A stretch of DNA of 64,000 bases from Pseudomonas flavescens (GCF_013408425.1 NZ_JACBYV010000001.1:2294001-2358000); one strand, 5' to 3'; counted from the stretch's first letter, positions 1 through 9,410 are shown. The notes: a model not told the origin generated them from the letters alone. Program-made: numbers and translations.

Positions 1-1010
1 TTCTCGGTGCGCAGGGACTTGACCGGCTTGCTCCACTTGATCAGGTGCTCGCGCACCTTCTGGTAGCGATCCTCACTGAGCCCACCGGCCCGACGCATCA
101 CTTCGATGGCGTAGTACTCGGCCAGGCCCTCGCTGATCCAGTCGCTCTTGTCGGTATCACTGATGCGGCTGAACACGTGTACCAGTTCGTGCACCAGCGA
201 GCTGGTGCCGTTCTCGCTGACCAGCGGACGGTCGGCGTGCATGAAATAGGAGTTGGGGGCCGACAGACCGCCACGCCACATCGGGTCACCGGCGCCGACC
301 ACCAGCAGCTTGCCCGGGTCACGCGGGAACACCGCCTGCATCTCGGGCCATACGAAGGTCAGCAGGGTCAGAACATCCATGCGCCGCATGCCCTCACCCA
401 CCGGCGCAGCGACGGTTACCTGGGTTTCACCGAGCTTGGCGCGACGCGTGCCGACCTTGCCAGCGACGATCCAGCCAGTGGGGCGATCGAACTTGCGCTG
501 CGGGTTGTCGATGCGGAACTTGTTCTTGCCCACGCGCGGCCAGCCGGTCTCGACGCTACGCCAGCCTTTGGGCAGGTCGAACTCCAGGCGCGCCACCAGA
601 TCCGTGCCGTCGACCTGATTGAGTACCGCACTGGGGATCAGATCGTCACCGCGCAGCAGAGCCCAGTCCTCGGTCATCCGCGCGTCGAAACGACCTTCGC
701 CACGAGGGTGGCTGATACGCACCTTGTAAGTCAGGCTGGCCTTGCCCTTGGCAGGCACCCACAGGCCGCGCTGCTCGCCCTCCTGCTTCCACTCGCCGTC
801 AGCCTTGAAGTCGCTGTAATAGCCATCGTCGCCCAGGTTGAAGTTGAGGCTGCGCACGCGCTCGCCCTTCTCCAGGCTAATGCTGACTTCAGCCTGATCG
901 CTTTCCGGAAGGAATTTCACCTTGTAGTCCAGATCGACCTTTTCGGCTGCCCACAGGGGTGTGCCGGTACTCAACAGAACAGCGGACAGCAGCAGGCAGC
1001 GAATCGACAT
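1..1010 (-). CDS. Exported zinc-metallopeptidase-like protein (partial, C-terminus outside window)
   Basis: The reading frame starts at the ATG at 1010, preceded by a GGAG ribosome-binding site, and runs off the left edge of the window, so the C-terminus is missing. The N-terminus looks like a signal peptide (SIRCLLLSAVLLSTGTPLWA), so the protein is probably periplasmic. The middle part reads as a beta-rich N-terminal domain. About 250 residues in there is an HELVH zinc-binding motif followed by a downstream glutamate in a SEGLAEYY stretch. This is the HExxH plus distal E arrangement of gluzincin (M1/M61-like) peptidases. Substrate unknown. It is transcribed on the minus strand like the genes to its right, but 125 bp separate it from the next one. 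The family call rests on the motif only. Confidence 0.75.
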   Translation of the reverse strand, partial: MSIRCLLLSAVLLSTGTPLWAAEKVDLDYKVKFLPESDQAEVSISLEKGERVRSLNFNLGDDGYYSDFKADGEWKQEGEQRGLWVPAKGKASLTYKVRISHPRGEGRFDARMTEDWALLRGDDLIPSAVLNQVDGTDLVARLEFDLPKGWRSVETGWPRVGKNKFRIDNPQRKFDRPTGWIVAGKVGTRRAKLGETQVTVAAPVGEGMRRMDVLTLLTFVWPEMQAVFPRDPGKLLVVGAGDPMWRGGLSAPNSYFMHADRPLVSENGTSSLVHELVHVFSRISDTDKSDWISEGLAEYYAIEVMRRAGGLSEDRYQKVREHLIKWSKPVKSLRTE

Positions 1011-1135
1011 ACAGGCAACTCCAGAACAGACGAATCGGAACGTTCCATGGGATCAGAGCACACTAGAGGCAGGGTGCAACAGGGCTATGAGACACCGGCC
1101 CGCTTAAGCGAGCCTTAACGGCACATCACAGACCC

Positions 1136-1585
1136 TCAGCCAGCGCGAAAGATCAGGTGTTCTTCCCAGTCATCTTCGGCCACGCTGTTTTCACTGAGCA
1201 TGCGCCCTGCCTGGGAGATCCTCTCACGGTGCACCGCATCCGGGTCACCGCACACCAGATGATGCCAGAGCGGCAGATCCTTGCCCTCGCTGACCAGTCG
1301 ATAACCACAGGTGGGCGGCAGCCACTGGAACTGATCCGCCTGGGCTGGGGTGAGCTGAATGCAGTCCGGCACGAAGGTCTTGCGGTTCGGGTAATCGCTG
1401 CAGCGGCAGGTATCCAGGTCGAGCAGCTTGCAGGCGATACGCGTGTAATAGACGGCTCCGTCATCCTCGTCTTCGAGCTTCTGCAGGCAGCATAGGCCAC
1501 AACCATCGCACAGCGACTCCCACTCCCGGGTGTCGAGTTGCTCGAGGGTCTTGTGTTTCCAGAACGGAGAGACGGGCGCGGCCAT
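1136..1585 (-). CDS. YcgN/UPF0260 family cysteine-cluster protein
   Basis: 149 residues, begun at the ATG at 1585; a TTG three codons upstream is also open. The protein has the cysteine signature of the YcgN family: CDGCGLCC near residue 28, a second CRCSDYPNR cluster near residue 60, and further cysteines (VPDC, PTCGY). This pattern suggests a bound metal or Fe-S centre. The biochemical role of the family is not established to my knowledge. The length is normal for the family. It lies downstream of the 2-hydroxyacid dehydrogenase gene on the same strand, about 85 bp away. The family call is firm; the function is unknown. Confidence 0.85.
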   Translation of the reverse strand: MAAPVSPFWKHKTLEQLDTREWESLCDGCGLCCLQKLEDEDDGAVYYTRIACKLLDLDTCRCSDYPNRKTFVPDCIQLTPAQADQFQWLPPTCGYRLVSEGKDLPLWHHLVCGDPDAVHRERISQAGRMLSENSVAEDDWEEHLIFRAG

Positions 1586-1670
1586 GATCAGCAACTGGAG
1601 GTAACGGGCGAAAAGGCCGGCAGTCTAGGTCTGCCGACCGCACAGTACAAGCTGCACGCGGCAGCGTGGC

Positions 1671-2600
1671 TCAATAGCCTCGGGAAAAATCCACCAGCCC
1701 GTGCAGGGCGCTGCCGGCTCGATAACGCTGCAGGTTGCTGACGAACAGCTCGACCAGCAGCGGTGGCAGGCTCGGCGCAGCGCTGTGACCGGTGAGCAAC
1801 AGGTTGTCGGCGGTCCAGAACGGGTGCCCGGTGGGCAACGGCTCTTCACGGCAGACATCGATCACCGCCGCAGCCAGTTGCCCACGGGCAAGCGCCGCGA
1901 CCAGATCCTCATCGACCACCGAGGTACCGCGTCCGGCATTGATCAATACCGCCGATGGTTTGAAGCATGCCAGCAAGGCCGCATCGTAAATGTCCCGGGT
2001 GGCCGGCGTGTTGGGCAGCAGGTTGATCACGTAATCGGCCTCGGCGACCAGACGCGGCAGCGCCTCGACAGACGCCACTTCACTGAATGGCGCCAGTGTC
2101 CGCGCGCTACTGGCGACCCCGGTCAGTACGACGTTGAACGGCTGCAGGAAGCGAGCAACCGCCAGGCCGATTTCGCCGGTACCGACGATCAGCACCTTGC
2201 ACCCAGCCAGGCTGCCCGGCAGGCGACCATCCCAACGCCGCTCGCGCTGCGCCTGCAGGCGGGCGAAGAGTTCGCGCTGGTGGGCGAGCATGTGACAGAG
2301 CACGTACTCGGCCATCACCTGGCCGAAAACCCCGACCGCGCGAGTCAGTCGATAATCCCGTGGCAAGTCCTCCGCCAGCAGCGGCGTGATACCGGCCCAG
2401 GTCGACTGCACCCAGTCCGGCTTGTGGCCGGCGCGGATCAGTTCGGCGAACAGATGCGGCTCACCCAGCCAGACCTGACAACTACCCGCCTGTGCCGCCA
2501 GCTCGGGGCCATCGCCAGCGATCAGCTCGAGCTCCGGCTGGGCCCTCTGCAGCAATTCGCGGTACAGAACGTGATCGTTCTCGGCAATCAGTACACGCAT
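1671..2600 (-). CDS. D-2-hydroxyacid dehydrogenase (NAD(P)-binding)
   Basis: 309 residues. It should catalyse reversible reduction of a 2-ketoacid to the D-2-hydroxyacid in the cytoplasm, resembling glyoxylate/hydroxypyruvate reductase A. The nucleotide-binding GTGEIG motif is at about residues 140-145. The catalytic triad of the family is visible: Arg in NAGRG (about 224), Glu in REEPLP (about 253) and His in TGHSAAP (about 282). Length matches the family. It begins only 11 bp downstream of the ycgL stop and is probably co-transcribed with rnd-ycgL, although its metabolic role has no obvious link to RNA processing. The exact substrate cannot be read from sequence. Confidence 0.87.
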   Translation of the reverse strand: MRVLIAENDHVLYRELLQRAQPELELIAGDGPELAAQAGSCQVWLGEPHLFAELIRAGHKPDWVQSTWAGITPLLAEDLPRDYRLTRAVGVFGQVMAEYVLCHMLAHQRELFARLQAQRERRWDGRLPGSLAGCKVLIVGTGEIGLAVARFLQPFNVVLTGVASSARTLAPFSEVASVEALPRLVAEADYVINLLPNTPATRDIYDAALLACFKPSAVLINAGRGTSVVDEDLVAALARGQLAAAVIDVCREEPLPTGHPFWTADNLLLTGHSAAPSLPPLLVELFVSNLQRYRAGSALHGLVDFSRGY

Positions 2601-2611
2601 TTCGGCCTACC

Positions 2612-2905
2612 TCAGACAGGGTCGTTGCGACGTAACAGCTCTTCCGGCAGATGCTCGATGTAATCCTCTTCCGGTGGCGGCATCTGCAGGTGATAACCCT
2701 GGCTATCGAGGTTCTCCAGCACCTTGTGGATGTCTTCGCGTGCGAGGGTGCGCTCAGGCGTCAGCACCATGTCGAAGGCAAGGACGGGTGGCCCGAAGGC
2801 GCTCAGCAGATTCTCGGGAACCTGTTTCAGCGCATCGGCACGCAGTACGTAGAGGTACATGCCATCCTTGCGGGGGCTCTTGTAGATGGAGCAGATAAGT
2901 TTCAA
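2612..2905 (-). CDS. YcgL domain-containing protein
   Basis: 97 residues, starting at a TTG at 2905. GGAGAG five bases upstream serves as ribosome-binding site, and the resulting N-terminus (start-Lys-Leu-Ile-Cys-Ser-Ile-Tyr-Lys-Ser) matches what I remember of Pseudomonas YcgL proteins. The frame is open further upstream, but that part overlaps rnd and looks non-coding. The TTG overlaps the TGA stop of rnd as TTGA, so translation is likely coupled. The protein carries the conserved [17 protein letters not shown] ending of the family. Its function is not settled. The recurrent pairing with ribonuclease D hints at RNA metabolism (inference). Confidence 0.88.
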   Translation of the reverse strand: MKLICSIYKSPRKDGMYLYVLRADALKQVPENLLSAFGPPVLAFDMVLTPERTLAREDIHKVLENLDSQGYHLQMPPPEEDYIEHLPEELLRRNDPV

Positions 2906-4035
2906 GCGGACTCTCCTCGAGCGGCCAGGCAATCGAGCAACGCCTGGCCCATCAGCTCACGGCGCCAGCCGCGCAGGCTGTCGGGCAGGCGGTAGGGACC
3001 ATCCGGGTAACCGCTCTTGAGCAGGGCCTCGAGGGTCTTCTTGCGCAGCATCAGTTCCGGGGCGATATCCAGACGTTCGCCTTCACGCTGGCCAATGGCT
3101 CGCAGCTTCTTGAGCAGCGCCGTGGACTCCAGCGGCAGCGGTTCCGGCATGGCCGGCGGCCACTCGCTCTGAGGTAGCGCGGCGGCATCGCGGATCATCT
3201 GCAGGATGGTCTCGCCGTCCTGGCGCACGGTCTTCGGGTGCATGTCCTCGATGCGTGCCAGGCTGACCAGATCGCTCGGCTGCTGGCGAGCCAGCGGCCA
3301 CAGCGAGTGCTCACGCAGGATTCGGTTGCGCGGCTGATTGCGTGCCCGCGCCTGGCGCTCGCGCCAGATGCACAGCACGCGCAGCACGGCCAGTTGGGCA
3401 CGCGACAGCTTCCATGCCAATTTGGCTTCGCGGTACGCCTCTTCAGCGGGAATCTCGCGACCCAGACCGGCGACCAGCTCGGCACCGTCCTCGAGAATCC
3501 AGGCATTCTTCTCGGCAGAGAGTTTGTCCTGCAGGCGGCGATAGAGCTCGGCCAGATGCACCACGTCCTCGGCAGCGTAACTGACCTGCGTGTCGGACAG
3601 CGGACGCTGCAGCCAGTCCGAACGGGTCTCGCCCTTGGGCAGTTCGATGCCCAGCACCGCCTGCACCAGCCGCGAATAGCCCATGGAGAAACCCAGATTG
3701 AGGTAACCGGCGGCCAGTTGCGAATCGAACAGCGGCGCGGGCAGGCTGCCGGTCAGGCGCAGGAGCACTTCCAGGTCCTCGCTGCAGGCGTGCACCACCT
3801 TGATGACCTGAGGATCCTCGAGCAACGCAGCGAACGGCGACCAGTCGTCGATCTGCAGCGGGTCGATCAGATAGGCCTGCTCGCCCTCGCTGACCTGCAG
3901 AAGGCCGGCAATCGGGTAAAAGGTATCGACGCGCATGAACTCGGTGTCCAGCGCCAGAAATGGCTGTTTGCGCCAGGCAGAGCAGTGCTCCGCCAGGCTG
4001 GCGTTGTCTCGAATCCAGGCAATTTCGATGCTCAC
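2902..4035 (-). CDS. rnd: Ribonuclease D
   Basis: 377 residues, a 3'-5' exoribonuclease acting on tRNA precursors and other stable RNAs in the cytoplasm. I place the start at the GTG at 4035, because GGGAGAG lies just upstream and the protein then begins [10 protein letters not shown]; the open frame continues 123 bp further but without family similarity. The DEDD-type exonuclease motifs are visible: LALDTEFMR (motif I), [12 protein letters not shown] (motif II) and [10 protein letters not shown] (motif III, Y-x3-D). An HRDC domain follows (around residues 210-290). The stop overlaps the TTG start of ycgL, which indicates one transcript rnd-ycgL, probably continuing into the dehydrogenase gene. 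Confidence 0.95.
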   Translation of the reverse strand: MSIEIAWIRDNASLAEHCSAWRKQPFLALDTEFMRVDTFYPIAGLLQVSEGEQAYLIDPLQIDDWSPFAALLEDPQVIKVVHACSEDLEVLLRLTGSLPAPLFDSQLAAGYLNLGFSMGYSRLVQAVLGIELPKGETRSDWLQRPLSDTQVSYAAEDVVHLAELYRRLQDKLSAEKNAWILEDGAELVAGLGREIPAEEAYREAKLAWKLSRAQLAVLRVLCIWRERQARARNQPRNRILREHSLWPLARQQPSDLVSLARIEDMHPKTVRQDGETILQMIRDAAALPQSEWPPAMPEPLPLESTALLKKLRAIGQREGERLDIAPELMLRKKTLEALLKSGYPDGPYRLPDSLRGWRRELMGQALLDCLAARGESA

Positions 4036-4096
4036 GCGGCTCTCCCGTAAAGATTGCCGCGCAGTATATCCCGTGAGCCTCTGCCGTGTTGCACGC

Positions 4097-4951
4097 TCAC
4101 AGCAGTTCACTGCGCATGCGCTCACGCAATCCGTCCGAACAGCGCAGCATGGGCTCACGCAACTCGTCGGCGATCAACCCCTGCATGGCCAGCAAGCTTT
4201 TCACCGGCGCCGGGTTGGGCTCGACGAAGGCCAGCCGGATCAGCGGCAACAACTGGCGAAACAGTGCGCGACCGGCCTGCAGATCGCCCTGTTGCAGATG
4301 CGCCACCACCTGCACGAAGTCGGCGGTACGGATATGCGCTGCCGCAGAAATGGCGCCACTCCCCCCGAGACACAGGGTGGCGAATATCTGCTCGTCTTCG
4401 CCGGTGAGCACGTCGAGCAATCCATCCTCGATCAGCATCTGAGTCTTGCGCACGTCACCGCCACAATCCTTGATCGCCATTATTCGCGGATGCCTGGCGA
4501 GCTGGCGGATGGTTTCCAGCTCCATGCTGACGGCGCTGCGGTAAGGAATGTCGTAAAGGATGATCGGCAACCGCGAAGCGTCGGCGATGGCCTCGAAGAA
4601 TGCCAGCAGCCCCTGCTGCGACGGTCTGATGTAATAAGGTGCCGGCACCAGCAACCCCGCCAGCGGGCGGCCCTGGATGCGCTGCAAGCGGGCCAGTACC
4701 GCAGTCTGATTGTTGCCACTGAGCCCCATCACCACGCGGCTGGCAGGCACCACTTCGAGCACGGCGTCGAGCACCGCCAACTGTTCCTGCTCATCCAGCG
4801 CCGCCGCTTCGCCACTGGTACCGCAGACCACCAGACCTGCCGCGCCAGCATCCAGCAGATGCACGGCCAGCGAACGCAAGGCCGGTAGATCCACCTGACC
4901 ATCGCGAAACGGCGTGACCAGGGCGACCCAGATTCCGGAAAATGTAGACAT
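4097..4951 (-). CDS. DapA-family aldolase (4-hydroxy-tetrahydrodipicolinate synthase paralog)
   Basis: 284 residues of the DapA/N-acetylneuraminate lyase fold. The Schiff-base lysine is in MAIKDCGGD (about residue 161) and the conserved tyrosine in LYDIPYRS (about 135). The pyruvate-binding motif reads GTSGE where true DapA usually has GTTGE, and YDIPYR replaces the usual YNVPGRT. These changes suggest a paralog with an altered substrate rather than the housekeeping lysine-pathway enzyme. GAGGAG lies eight bases before the ATG at 4951. The rnd start is 61 bp downstream, so the two could share a transcript. A structured non-coding stretch lies upstream (see 4952-5472). Confidence 0.85.
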   Translation of the reverse strand: MSTFSGIWVALVTPFRDGQVDLPALRSLAVHLLDAGAAGLVVCGTSGEAAALDEQEQLAVLDAVLEVVPASRVVMGLSGNNQTAVLARLQRIQGRPLAGLLVPAPYYIRPSQQGLLAFFEAIADASRLPIILYDIPYRSAVSMELETIRQLARHPRIMAIKDCGGDVRKTQMLIEDGLLDVLTGEDEQIFATLCLGGSGAISAAAHIRTADFVQVVAHLQQGDLQAGRALFRQLLPLIRLAFVEPNPAPVKSLLAMQGLIADELREPMLRCSDGLRERMRSELL

Positions 4952-5472
4952 GCATGCAACTCCTCGGTGTAGACCGTGTGGTCACCGTCGATGGAGTGCG
5001 GGAAGGGAGTCTGACGAAGGGATGCTTCGACCTCGCGCCTCTGTCCTGTCAGCCCATCTGACGGGACAGCGCGCCCCGGTCAAATGAGCGACTGTTTCTT
5101 CGACTTACCAGCTTCCAGACAAACGTTCTGCGACGCAGCGGCGGGGCTGCGGACAGAAGGCATGGGCTGGAAGATGGAGAACATGTAATGCTCGGGCAAG
5201 ACGACTAGAGGTCGATATTGCCGAACGCAGCGCAATGGTGTCAATACAGCTCGCTACAGTTCCAATTCGGCATATGCAGGCTGGTGTAAATCCTCAATCG
5301 ATTTAAAAACAGCTCTTTACGGTATGAATATCCCACTAAGCTTGAATTTGAGCAGCTAACCCCTGCTTCCGGTGGGATTTACGGTCGGTGGGTCGCGTCG
5401 AAAAGCCACCACCAGATCAAGACGACGTTGCCAGCGCCCTCCTCCACCGGCCATTTCTGCGTAGAGGCTCGT
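4952..5472. other. Long intergenic region with strong inverted repeats
   Basis: The 521 bp between the divergent dapA-like gene and the hypothetical gene at 5473 hold no convincing reading frame. Two structured elements stand out. Hairpin 1 (about 5035-5073) pairs CTGTCCTGTCAG with CTGACGGGACAG across a 5-base loop, with an outer GCGC/GCGC. Hairpin 2 (5112-5173) is nested: CTTCCAG/CTGGAAG outside, TTCTG/CAGAA in the middle, CGCAGC/GCTGCG inside. The one imperfect pair in hairpin 1 is a T-G wobble on the plus strand but a C-A mismatch on the minus strand, which favours a plus-strand RNA. Neither hairpin is followed by a T-run. From about 5190 to 5360 the DNA is AT-richer and may contain promoters. 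No known riboswitch class was recognised. Confidence 0.5.
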
Positions 5473-5952
5473 ATGGGAATCGCTGCCTGTGATCTGAACC
5501 AGCAGGTCATCCGCCCCACCCTGCTGTATCTGGATAAACAATCCATCGCCGCCGAAGCGCTACTGCTGGGCGTCGCCGCTTGCCAGTCATCTCTGGGCGC
5601 AGCGCTGGACAACCACAGCGGTTACGGCCTGTACCGGATCTCGGCATACCACCACCAGCACCTCTGGGATGATCACCTGGCTGGCGACCCCGAACTGGCC
5701 AGCCGGGTACGAGGTCTGGCCAGCCAGCATGCCTTTCTTGGCGCGCCACACCTGGAGCTGACCGTCAATTTGCGCTATGCCACCGCCATTGCCTGGTTGC
5801 TCATCGAAAGCCATGGCAAGGCATTACCCATCGCCGACGACCTCGGTGCGCAGGCGCTGATCTGGCAGCAGGTCTTCGCGCCCCATCGCAAGCCGGACGA
5901 ATTCGTTTCAGCCTGGCAGCGCTGCATTTTCGGACGGTCGGTTGCAGCCTGA
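5473..5952 (+). CDS. Conserved hypothetical protein
   Basis: 159 residues from the ATG at 5473 (MGIAACDLNQQVIRP); AGAGG lies five bases upstream, which decides this start over an open ATG at 5428. The protein is soluble in appearance, with no signal peptide or membrane segment. It includes QSSLGAALDNHSGYGLYRIS, which resembles the substrate-groove region of lytic-transglycosylase-like folds (weak resemblance only). As I recall, P. aeruginosa has a similar small gene beside its FadL-type porin gene. No function is assigned. It is followed 160 bp later by the porin on the same strand. Confidence 0.7.
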   Translation: MGIAACDLNQQVIRPTLLYLDKQSIAAEALLLGVAACQSSLGAALDNHSGYGLYRISAYHHQHLWDDHLAGDPELASRVRGLASQHAFLGAPHLELTVNLRYATAIAWLLIESHGKALPIADDLGAQALIWQQVFAPHRKPDEFVSAWQRCIFGRSVAA

Positions 5953-6112
5953 GCAACTGACTACCGGGTCACGGGTGCCAAGCACCGCAAGGCTCTATAT
6001 CCTGCCCGAACGGACAGCTTCACCTCGACGGATCGTGTTTAACCCTGAACTTTCCGAATTGACGTTGAGTCAGCAAAGCGAGAGTTCCCCCGACCCTGCC
6101 AAGGAGCACCCC

Positions 6113-7402
6113 GTGAGTACAAGAATCCTAAGAACCGGTCTGGCAATCGCCATCGCATCCACCTCCAGCTACAGCTTGGCCAGTGGCTTTGCGCTCAACG
6201 AGCAAAGCGTCTCGGGCATGGGCATGTCGTTCGCTGGCCGCTCGTCGTCGGCGGAAGACGCCAGCACCGTGTTCGGCAACCCGGCTGGCATGGCGCGAAT
6301 CAAGCGCGAACAGGTCAATTTCGGTGTGGCGGCCATCCATGCCAAGAGCAGGATCAGCAGCAACGGCAGTACGACCGCTGCCGGCACAGCCAATGGTGGC
6401 AGTAACGATGGTGACATGGTGCCGACCACGGGCGTCCCCATGGGTTACTACGTCAAACCGCTGGATGAAAAAGTCGCTTTCGGTATCGGCGTCTACGCGC
6501 CCTTCGGCCTGGCAACCGAGTACGAGAGTGGCTTCCAGGGCCGCTACTTCGCGGACAAGAGTTATGTACGCGTCATCACGGTACAGCCGACGCTCAGCTA
6601 CCGCTTCAATGACCAGTTGTCGGTCGGCTTCGGCCCCACCTTCAACCACATAGAAGGCGAACTCACTTCGTCGCTGACCAACCCGATCGGCCCTCCTGGC
6701 AGCAATGATGGCAAGGTCAAGATCAAGGGCGACGACGTGGCCGTAGGCTTCAACGTCGGTGTTCTGTACGAGTTCACGCCACAAACACGCGTAGGCCTGG
6801 CCTACCACTCGCGGGTCAAGTACGAGCTGGAAGGCGACACCCGCGTATCGGGTCCTGGGGCGGTGATCGGCACTTCCGCAGGCAAGTACGATGCCTCCCT
6901 CGACGTGACCACCCCCGAGTCCGTGGACCTGTCGATCACCCACGCCCTCAATGATGACTGGACCTTGTATGCCGGCAGCACCTGGACACGCTGGAGCCGC
7001 TTCAAGGAGATTCGCGTGGAGAACGAAGGTGTCGGTGGCCTTCTGGCCGGCGGCCTGAACACCATCGTCGAAGATCAGGACTGGCACGACACCTGGGCTC
7101 ATGCGGTTGGCGTGTCTTACAAGCTGAACCCGCAATGGGTCCTGCGTACCGGTGTGGCCATCGACCAGACACCCACCAAAAACGAACATCGCTCGCCGCG
7201 CATCCCATCGGGTGACCGGACGATTTTCAGCGTCGGCGCAGGCTGGAGCCCAAGCGACGACATGACCATCGACCTGGCCTACACCTATCTCAAGGAAGAA
7301 GAAGTCGATATCAATCGCAGCAGCGCGACACGCGGCACTTACAATGCCACGTACAAGAACAGCGCCCACGGCCTGGGCGCCTCGCTGACCTACCGCTTCT
7401 GA
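6113..7402 (+). CDS. FadL/OmpP1/TodX-family outer membrane transporter
   Basis: 429 residues, started at the GTG at 6113 where AAGGAG lies six bases upstream; the frame is open further upstream but lacks a signal sequence. After a signal peptide ending near SLAS, the mature protein begins GFALNEQS, the N-terminal hatch sequence typical of FadL proteins. It also has the NPAGM motif and ends in an aromatic residue (LTYRF), as expected for a BAM-inserted beta-barrel. The likely role is passive uptake of long-chain fatty acids or other hydrophobic compounds across the outer membrane. A strong bidirectional terminator follows at 7463-7490. Confidence 0.92.
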   Translation: MSTRILRTGLAIAIASTSSYSLASGFALNEQSVSGMGMSFAGRSSSAEDASTVFGNPAGMARIKREQVNFGVAAIHAKSRISSNGSTTAAGTANGGSNDGDMVPTTGVPMGYYVKPLDEKVAFGIGVYAPFGLATEYESGFQGRYFADKSYVRVITVQPTLSYRFNDQLSVGFGPTFNHIEGELTSSLTNPIGPPGSNDGKVKIKGDDVAVGFNVGVLYEFTPQTRVGLAYHSRVKYELEGDTRVSGPGAVIGTSAGKYDASLDVTTPESVDLSITHALNDDWTLYAGSTWTRWSRFKEIRVENEGVGGLLAGGLNTIVEDQDWHDTWAHAVGVSYKLNPQWVLRTGVAIDQTPTKNEHRSPRIPSGDRTIFSVGAGWSPSDDMTIDLAYTYLKEEEVDINRSSATRGTYNATYKNSAHGLGASLTYRF

Positions 7403-7462
7403 ACCGATCTCGAGCACGCACGGCCCTCGGGGCGGCGTGCTCATCAGACGATGATCGGAAAC

Positions 7463-7490
7463 AAAAATCGCGGCTCATGCCGCGATTTTT
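7463..7490. terminator. Bidirectional rho-independent terminator
   Basis: A perfect 12-bp inverted repeat, AAAAATCGCGGC and GCCGCGATTTTT, flanks the tetraloop TCAT. The T-tract on one strand and the matching A-tract on the other make it work in both directions. It separates the converging porin gene (plus) and glutathione peroxidase gene (minus). Confidence 0.93.
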
Positions 7491-7505
7491 CATTGTTGCC
7501 TCGAC

Positions 7506-8057
7506 TCAGGGCTGTGAGGCGATCGCCTTCTCCACAGCGGCGATCAGCTCGGGGTCATCGGGCTTGGTCATGCTGGAAAACCGCGCCACCACCTGGCCCT
7601 TGCGATCGACCACGTATTTGAAGAAGTTCCAGCGTGGCGCTGCCGTCTGCGCAGCCAGTTCCTTGAACAAGGGAATGGCCTGGTCGCCGGTCACCGGCTG
7701 GGTTTCACTCATGGTGAAGGTCACGCCGTAATTCACGTAACAGACCTTGGCGGTCTCTTCGGCGTCGTCCGACTCCTGCTTGAACGAATCGGACGGTACG
7801 CCGAGAATTTCCAAGCCCTGCCCCCGGTAGCGCTGATTGAGCGCTTCCAGCCCTTCGAACTGCGAGGTGAAACCGCAGAAGCTGGCGGTATTGACCACCA
7901 CCAGCGGCTTGCCGGCGAACTGCTCACACAGGTCGATCTTGTCCTTGGAGCGCAACTTGGGCAGCTCCCCCTCCAGCAGCGCCGGGCATTCGGCAGCCTG
8001 TACGGAGACATTGAACGCCAGCAGAACCAGCGGCAGAGCAAACAGTCGCACGCGCAT
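7506..8057 (-). CDS. Periplasmic glutathione peroxidase family protein
   Basis: 183 residues with an N-terminal signal peptide (cut near VQAAEC), so it acts in the periplasm as a thiol-dependent peroxidase. The peroxidatic cysteine is C61 in [11 protein letters not shown], and the conserved tryptophan is in [13 protein letters not shown] (about W143). GVPSDSF stands where most members have GFPCNQF. The protein is a cysteine rather than selenocysteine enzyme. It precedes the small-peptide/MFS/MarR group on the same strand, with only a short gap (28 bp) from the 41-residue gene. The electron donor is more likely thioredoxin-like than glutathione, as in other bacterial members (inference). Confidence 0.9.
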   Translation of the reverse strand: MRVRLFALPLVLLAFNVSVQAAECPALLEGELPKLRSKDKIDLCEQFAGKPLVVVNTASFCGFTSQFEGLEALNQRYRGQGLEILGVPSDSFKQESDDAEETAKVCYVNYGVTFTMSETQPVTGDQAIPLFKELAAQTAAPRWNFFKYVVDRKGQVVARFSSMTKPDDPELIAAVEKAIASQP

Positions 8058-8085
8058 CAGGTGGTTTCCTTCTCGGTGAATCCGC

Positions 8086-8211
8086 TCAGCAGAGGCTCAT
8101 CCCCAGCTGCATGATCGCCAGCCCACCCTGATGCCAGCCCCAGAAGATCAACGCCAGCAGCGACAGCGCTGCGGCGCCGAGGGCGGTTGCGATCCAGGGC
8201 CTGAGCGTCAT
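8086..8211 (-). CDS. 41-residue single-span membrane peptide
   Basis: A small gene ([12 protein letters not shown]...) whose ATG at 8211 overlaps the TGA stop of the MFS gene as ATGA, so it is almost certainly translated by coupling. It has one hydrophobic segment (about residues 8-25, [17 protein letters not shown]) and a short C-terminal tail with MQLGMSLC. Coding is supported by the overlap, the coherent hydrophobic profile and the tight packing against the peroxidase gene. It may be an accessory subunit of the transporter, but nothing in the sequence proves this. Confidence 0.65.
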   Translation of the reverse strand: MTLRPWIATALGAAALSLLALIFWGWHQGGLAIMQLGMSLC

Positions 8212-9410
8212 GCATGGGCTCCTTGCAGGCGGGCGACGGGCTGTTCGCGAACCGGCCAGTTGAGCGCTGCGGCCAGTACGCTGAGCAGGATGGAAATCTG
8301 CCATACCAGATCATAGCTGCCCGTGTGGTCGTAGAGGTAGCCGCCCAGCCAGCCACCGAGGAAAGAACCCAGTTGGTGGAACAGAAAGACGATGCCGCCG
8401 AGCATGGACAGGTTGCGTACCCCGAACAGGGTCGCCACCGTGCCATTGGTCAGCGGTACGGTGGACAGCCACAACAGCCCCATGACGATACCGAACGCAT
8501 AAGCCGTCCATACGCTCAGTGGCACCGTGATGAACAGAGCGATCACCACGCCACGGGCCAGGTACAGCGCACTGAGCAGCCGCGGCTTGGAGCGCCGCCC
8601 GCCGAGCCAACCGGCGATATAGGTACCGAACACGTTGAACAGCCCGACCAGAGCCAGCACGGTGGTGCCGACGATGGCCGGCAGGTGCTGATCGACCAGA
8701 TAGGCCGGCAAGTGGACACCGATGAACACCACCTGAAACCCGCATACGAAAAAGCCCAGCGCCAGCAACCAGAAGCCGGAATGGCCGCAGGCTTCGCGCA
8801 GCGCCTCGCCAAGCGTCTGCTGAGGCCCCTGTGACACCTGCGGGCGATCCTTGACCATGGCGGCCAGCGGTGCGATCAACGCCACCATGATGCCCAGGGC
8901 AATCAGTGCCGCCGACCAACCGAGCCAGCCGATCAGACCGAGCGTACCCGGCAGCATGGCGAACTGGCCGAACGACCCCGCCGCCGCGGCGATGCCCATG
9001 GCCATGCTGCGTTTCTCCACCGGCACCGCACGGCCGACCACGCCGAGAATCACCGAGAACGACGTGCCCGACAGGCCGATGCCGATCAGCAAACCGGCAC
9101 TCAGCGACAGCGATAGCGGCGAGTCCGACAGCCCCATGAAGATCAGCCCGGTCGCGTACAACAGACCGCCGACGATGATCGCCCGCTGCGCGCCGAAACG
9201 ATCCGCCAGGGCACCGGTGAAGGGCTGAGCGATGCCCCAGATGAGGTTCTGCAAGGCGATGGCGAACGCGAACACACCGCGCCCCCAGCCAAAATCATCG
9301 CTCATCGGCGACAGGAAAAGACCGAACCCGTGGCGCGTGCCAAGGGACAGGGCGAGGATCAGAGAGGCTCCCAGCATCAGCCAGAAACTCGTGCGCCATA
9401 CCGAACTCAT
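8208..9410 (-). CDS. MFS transporter
   Basis: 400 residues with about twelve hydrophobic spans. The ATG at 9410 is chosen because the protein then begins SSVWRTSFWLMLGASLILAL, directly entering the first membrane helix; the open frame upstream overlaps the intergenic region. The loop-2 motif appears as GALADRFGAQRA, diagnostic of the major facilitator superfamily. It resembles monocarboxylate/oxalate-type (OFA) permeases. The substrate is unknown. It lies 64 bp downstream of a MarR-type regulator gene and is probably controlled by it, and it overlaps the 41-residue gene. Confidence 0.9.
   Translation of the reverse strand: MSSVWRTSFWLMLGASLILALSLGTRHGFGLFLSPMSDDFGWGRGVFAFAIALQNLIWGIAQPFTGALADRFGAQRAIIVGGLLYATGLIFMGLSDSPLSLSLSAGLLIGIGLSGTSFSVILGVVGRAVPVEKRSMAMGIAAAAGSFGQFAMLPGTLGLIGWLGWSAALIALGIMVALIAPLAAMVKDRPQVSQGPQQTLGEALREACGHSGFWLLALGFFVCGFQVVFIGVHLPAYLVDQHLPAIVGTTVLALVGLFNVFGTYIAGWLGGRRSKPRLLSALYLARGVVIALFITVPLSVWTAYAFGIVMGLLWLSTVPLTNGTVATLFGVRNLSMLGGIVFLFHQLGSFLGGWLGGYLYDHTGSYDLVWQISILLSVLAAALNWPVREQPVARLQGAHA

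Noticed and set aside
4952..5180. Lysine riboswitch upstream of the dapA-like gene (minus strand has AGAGGCGCG).
   Set aside because: Only this short start matches; the remaining conserved core and the length are missing.
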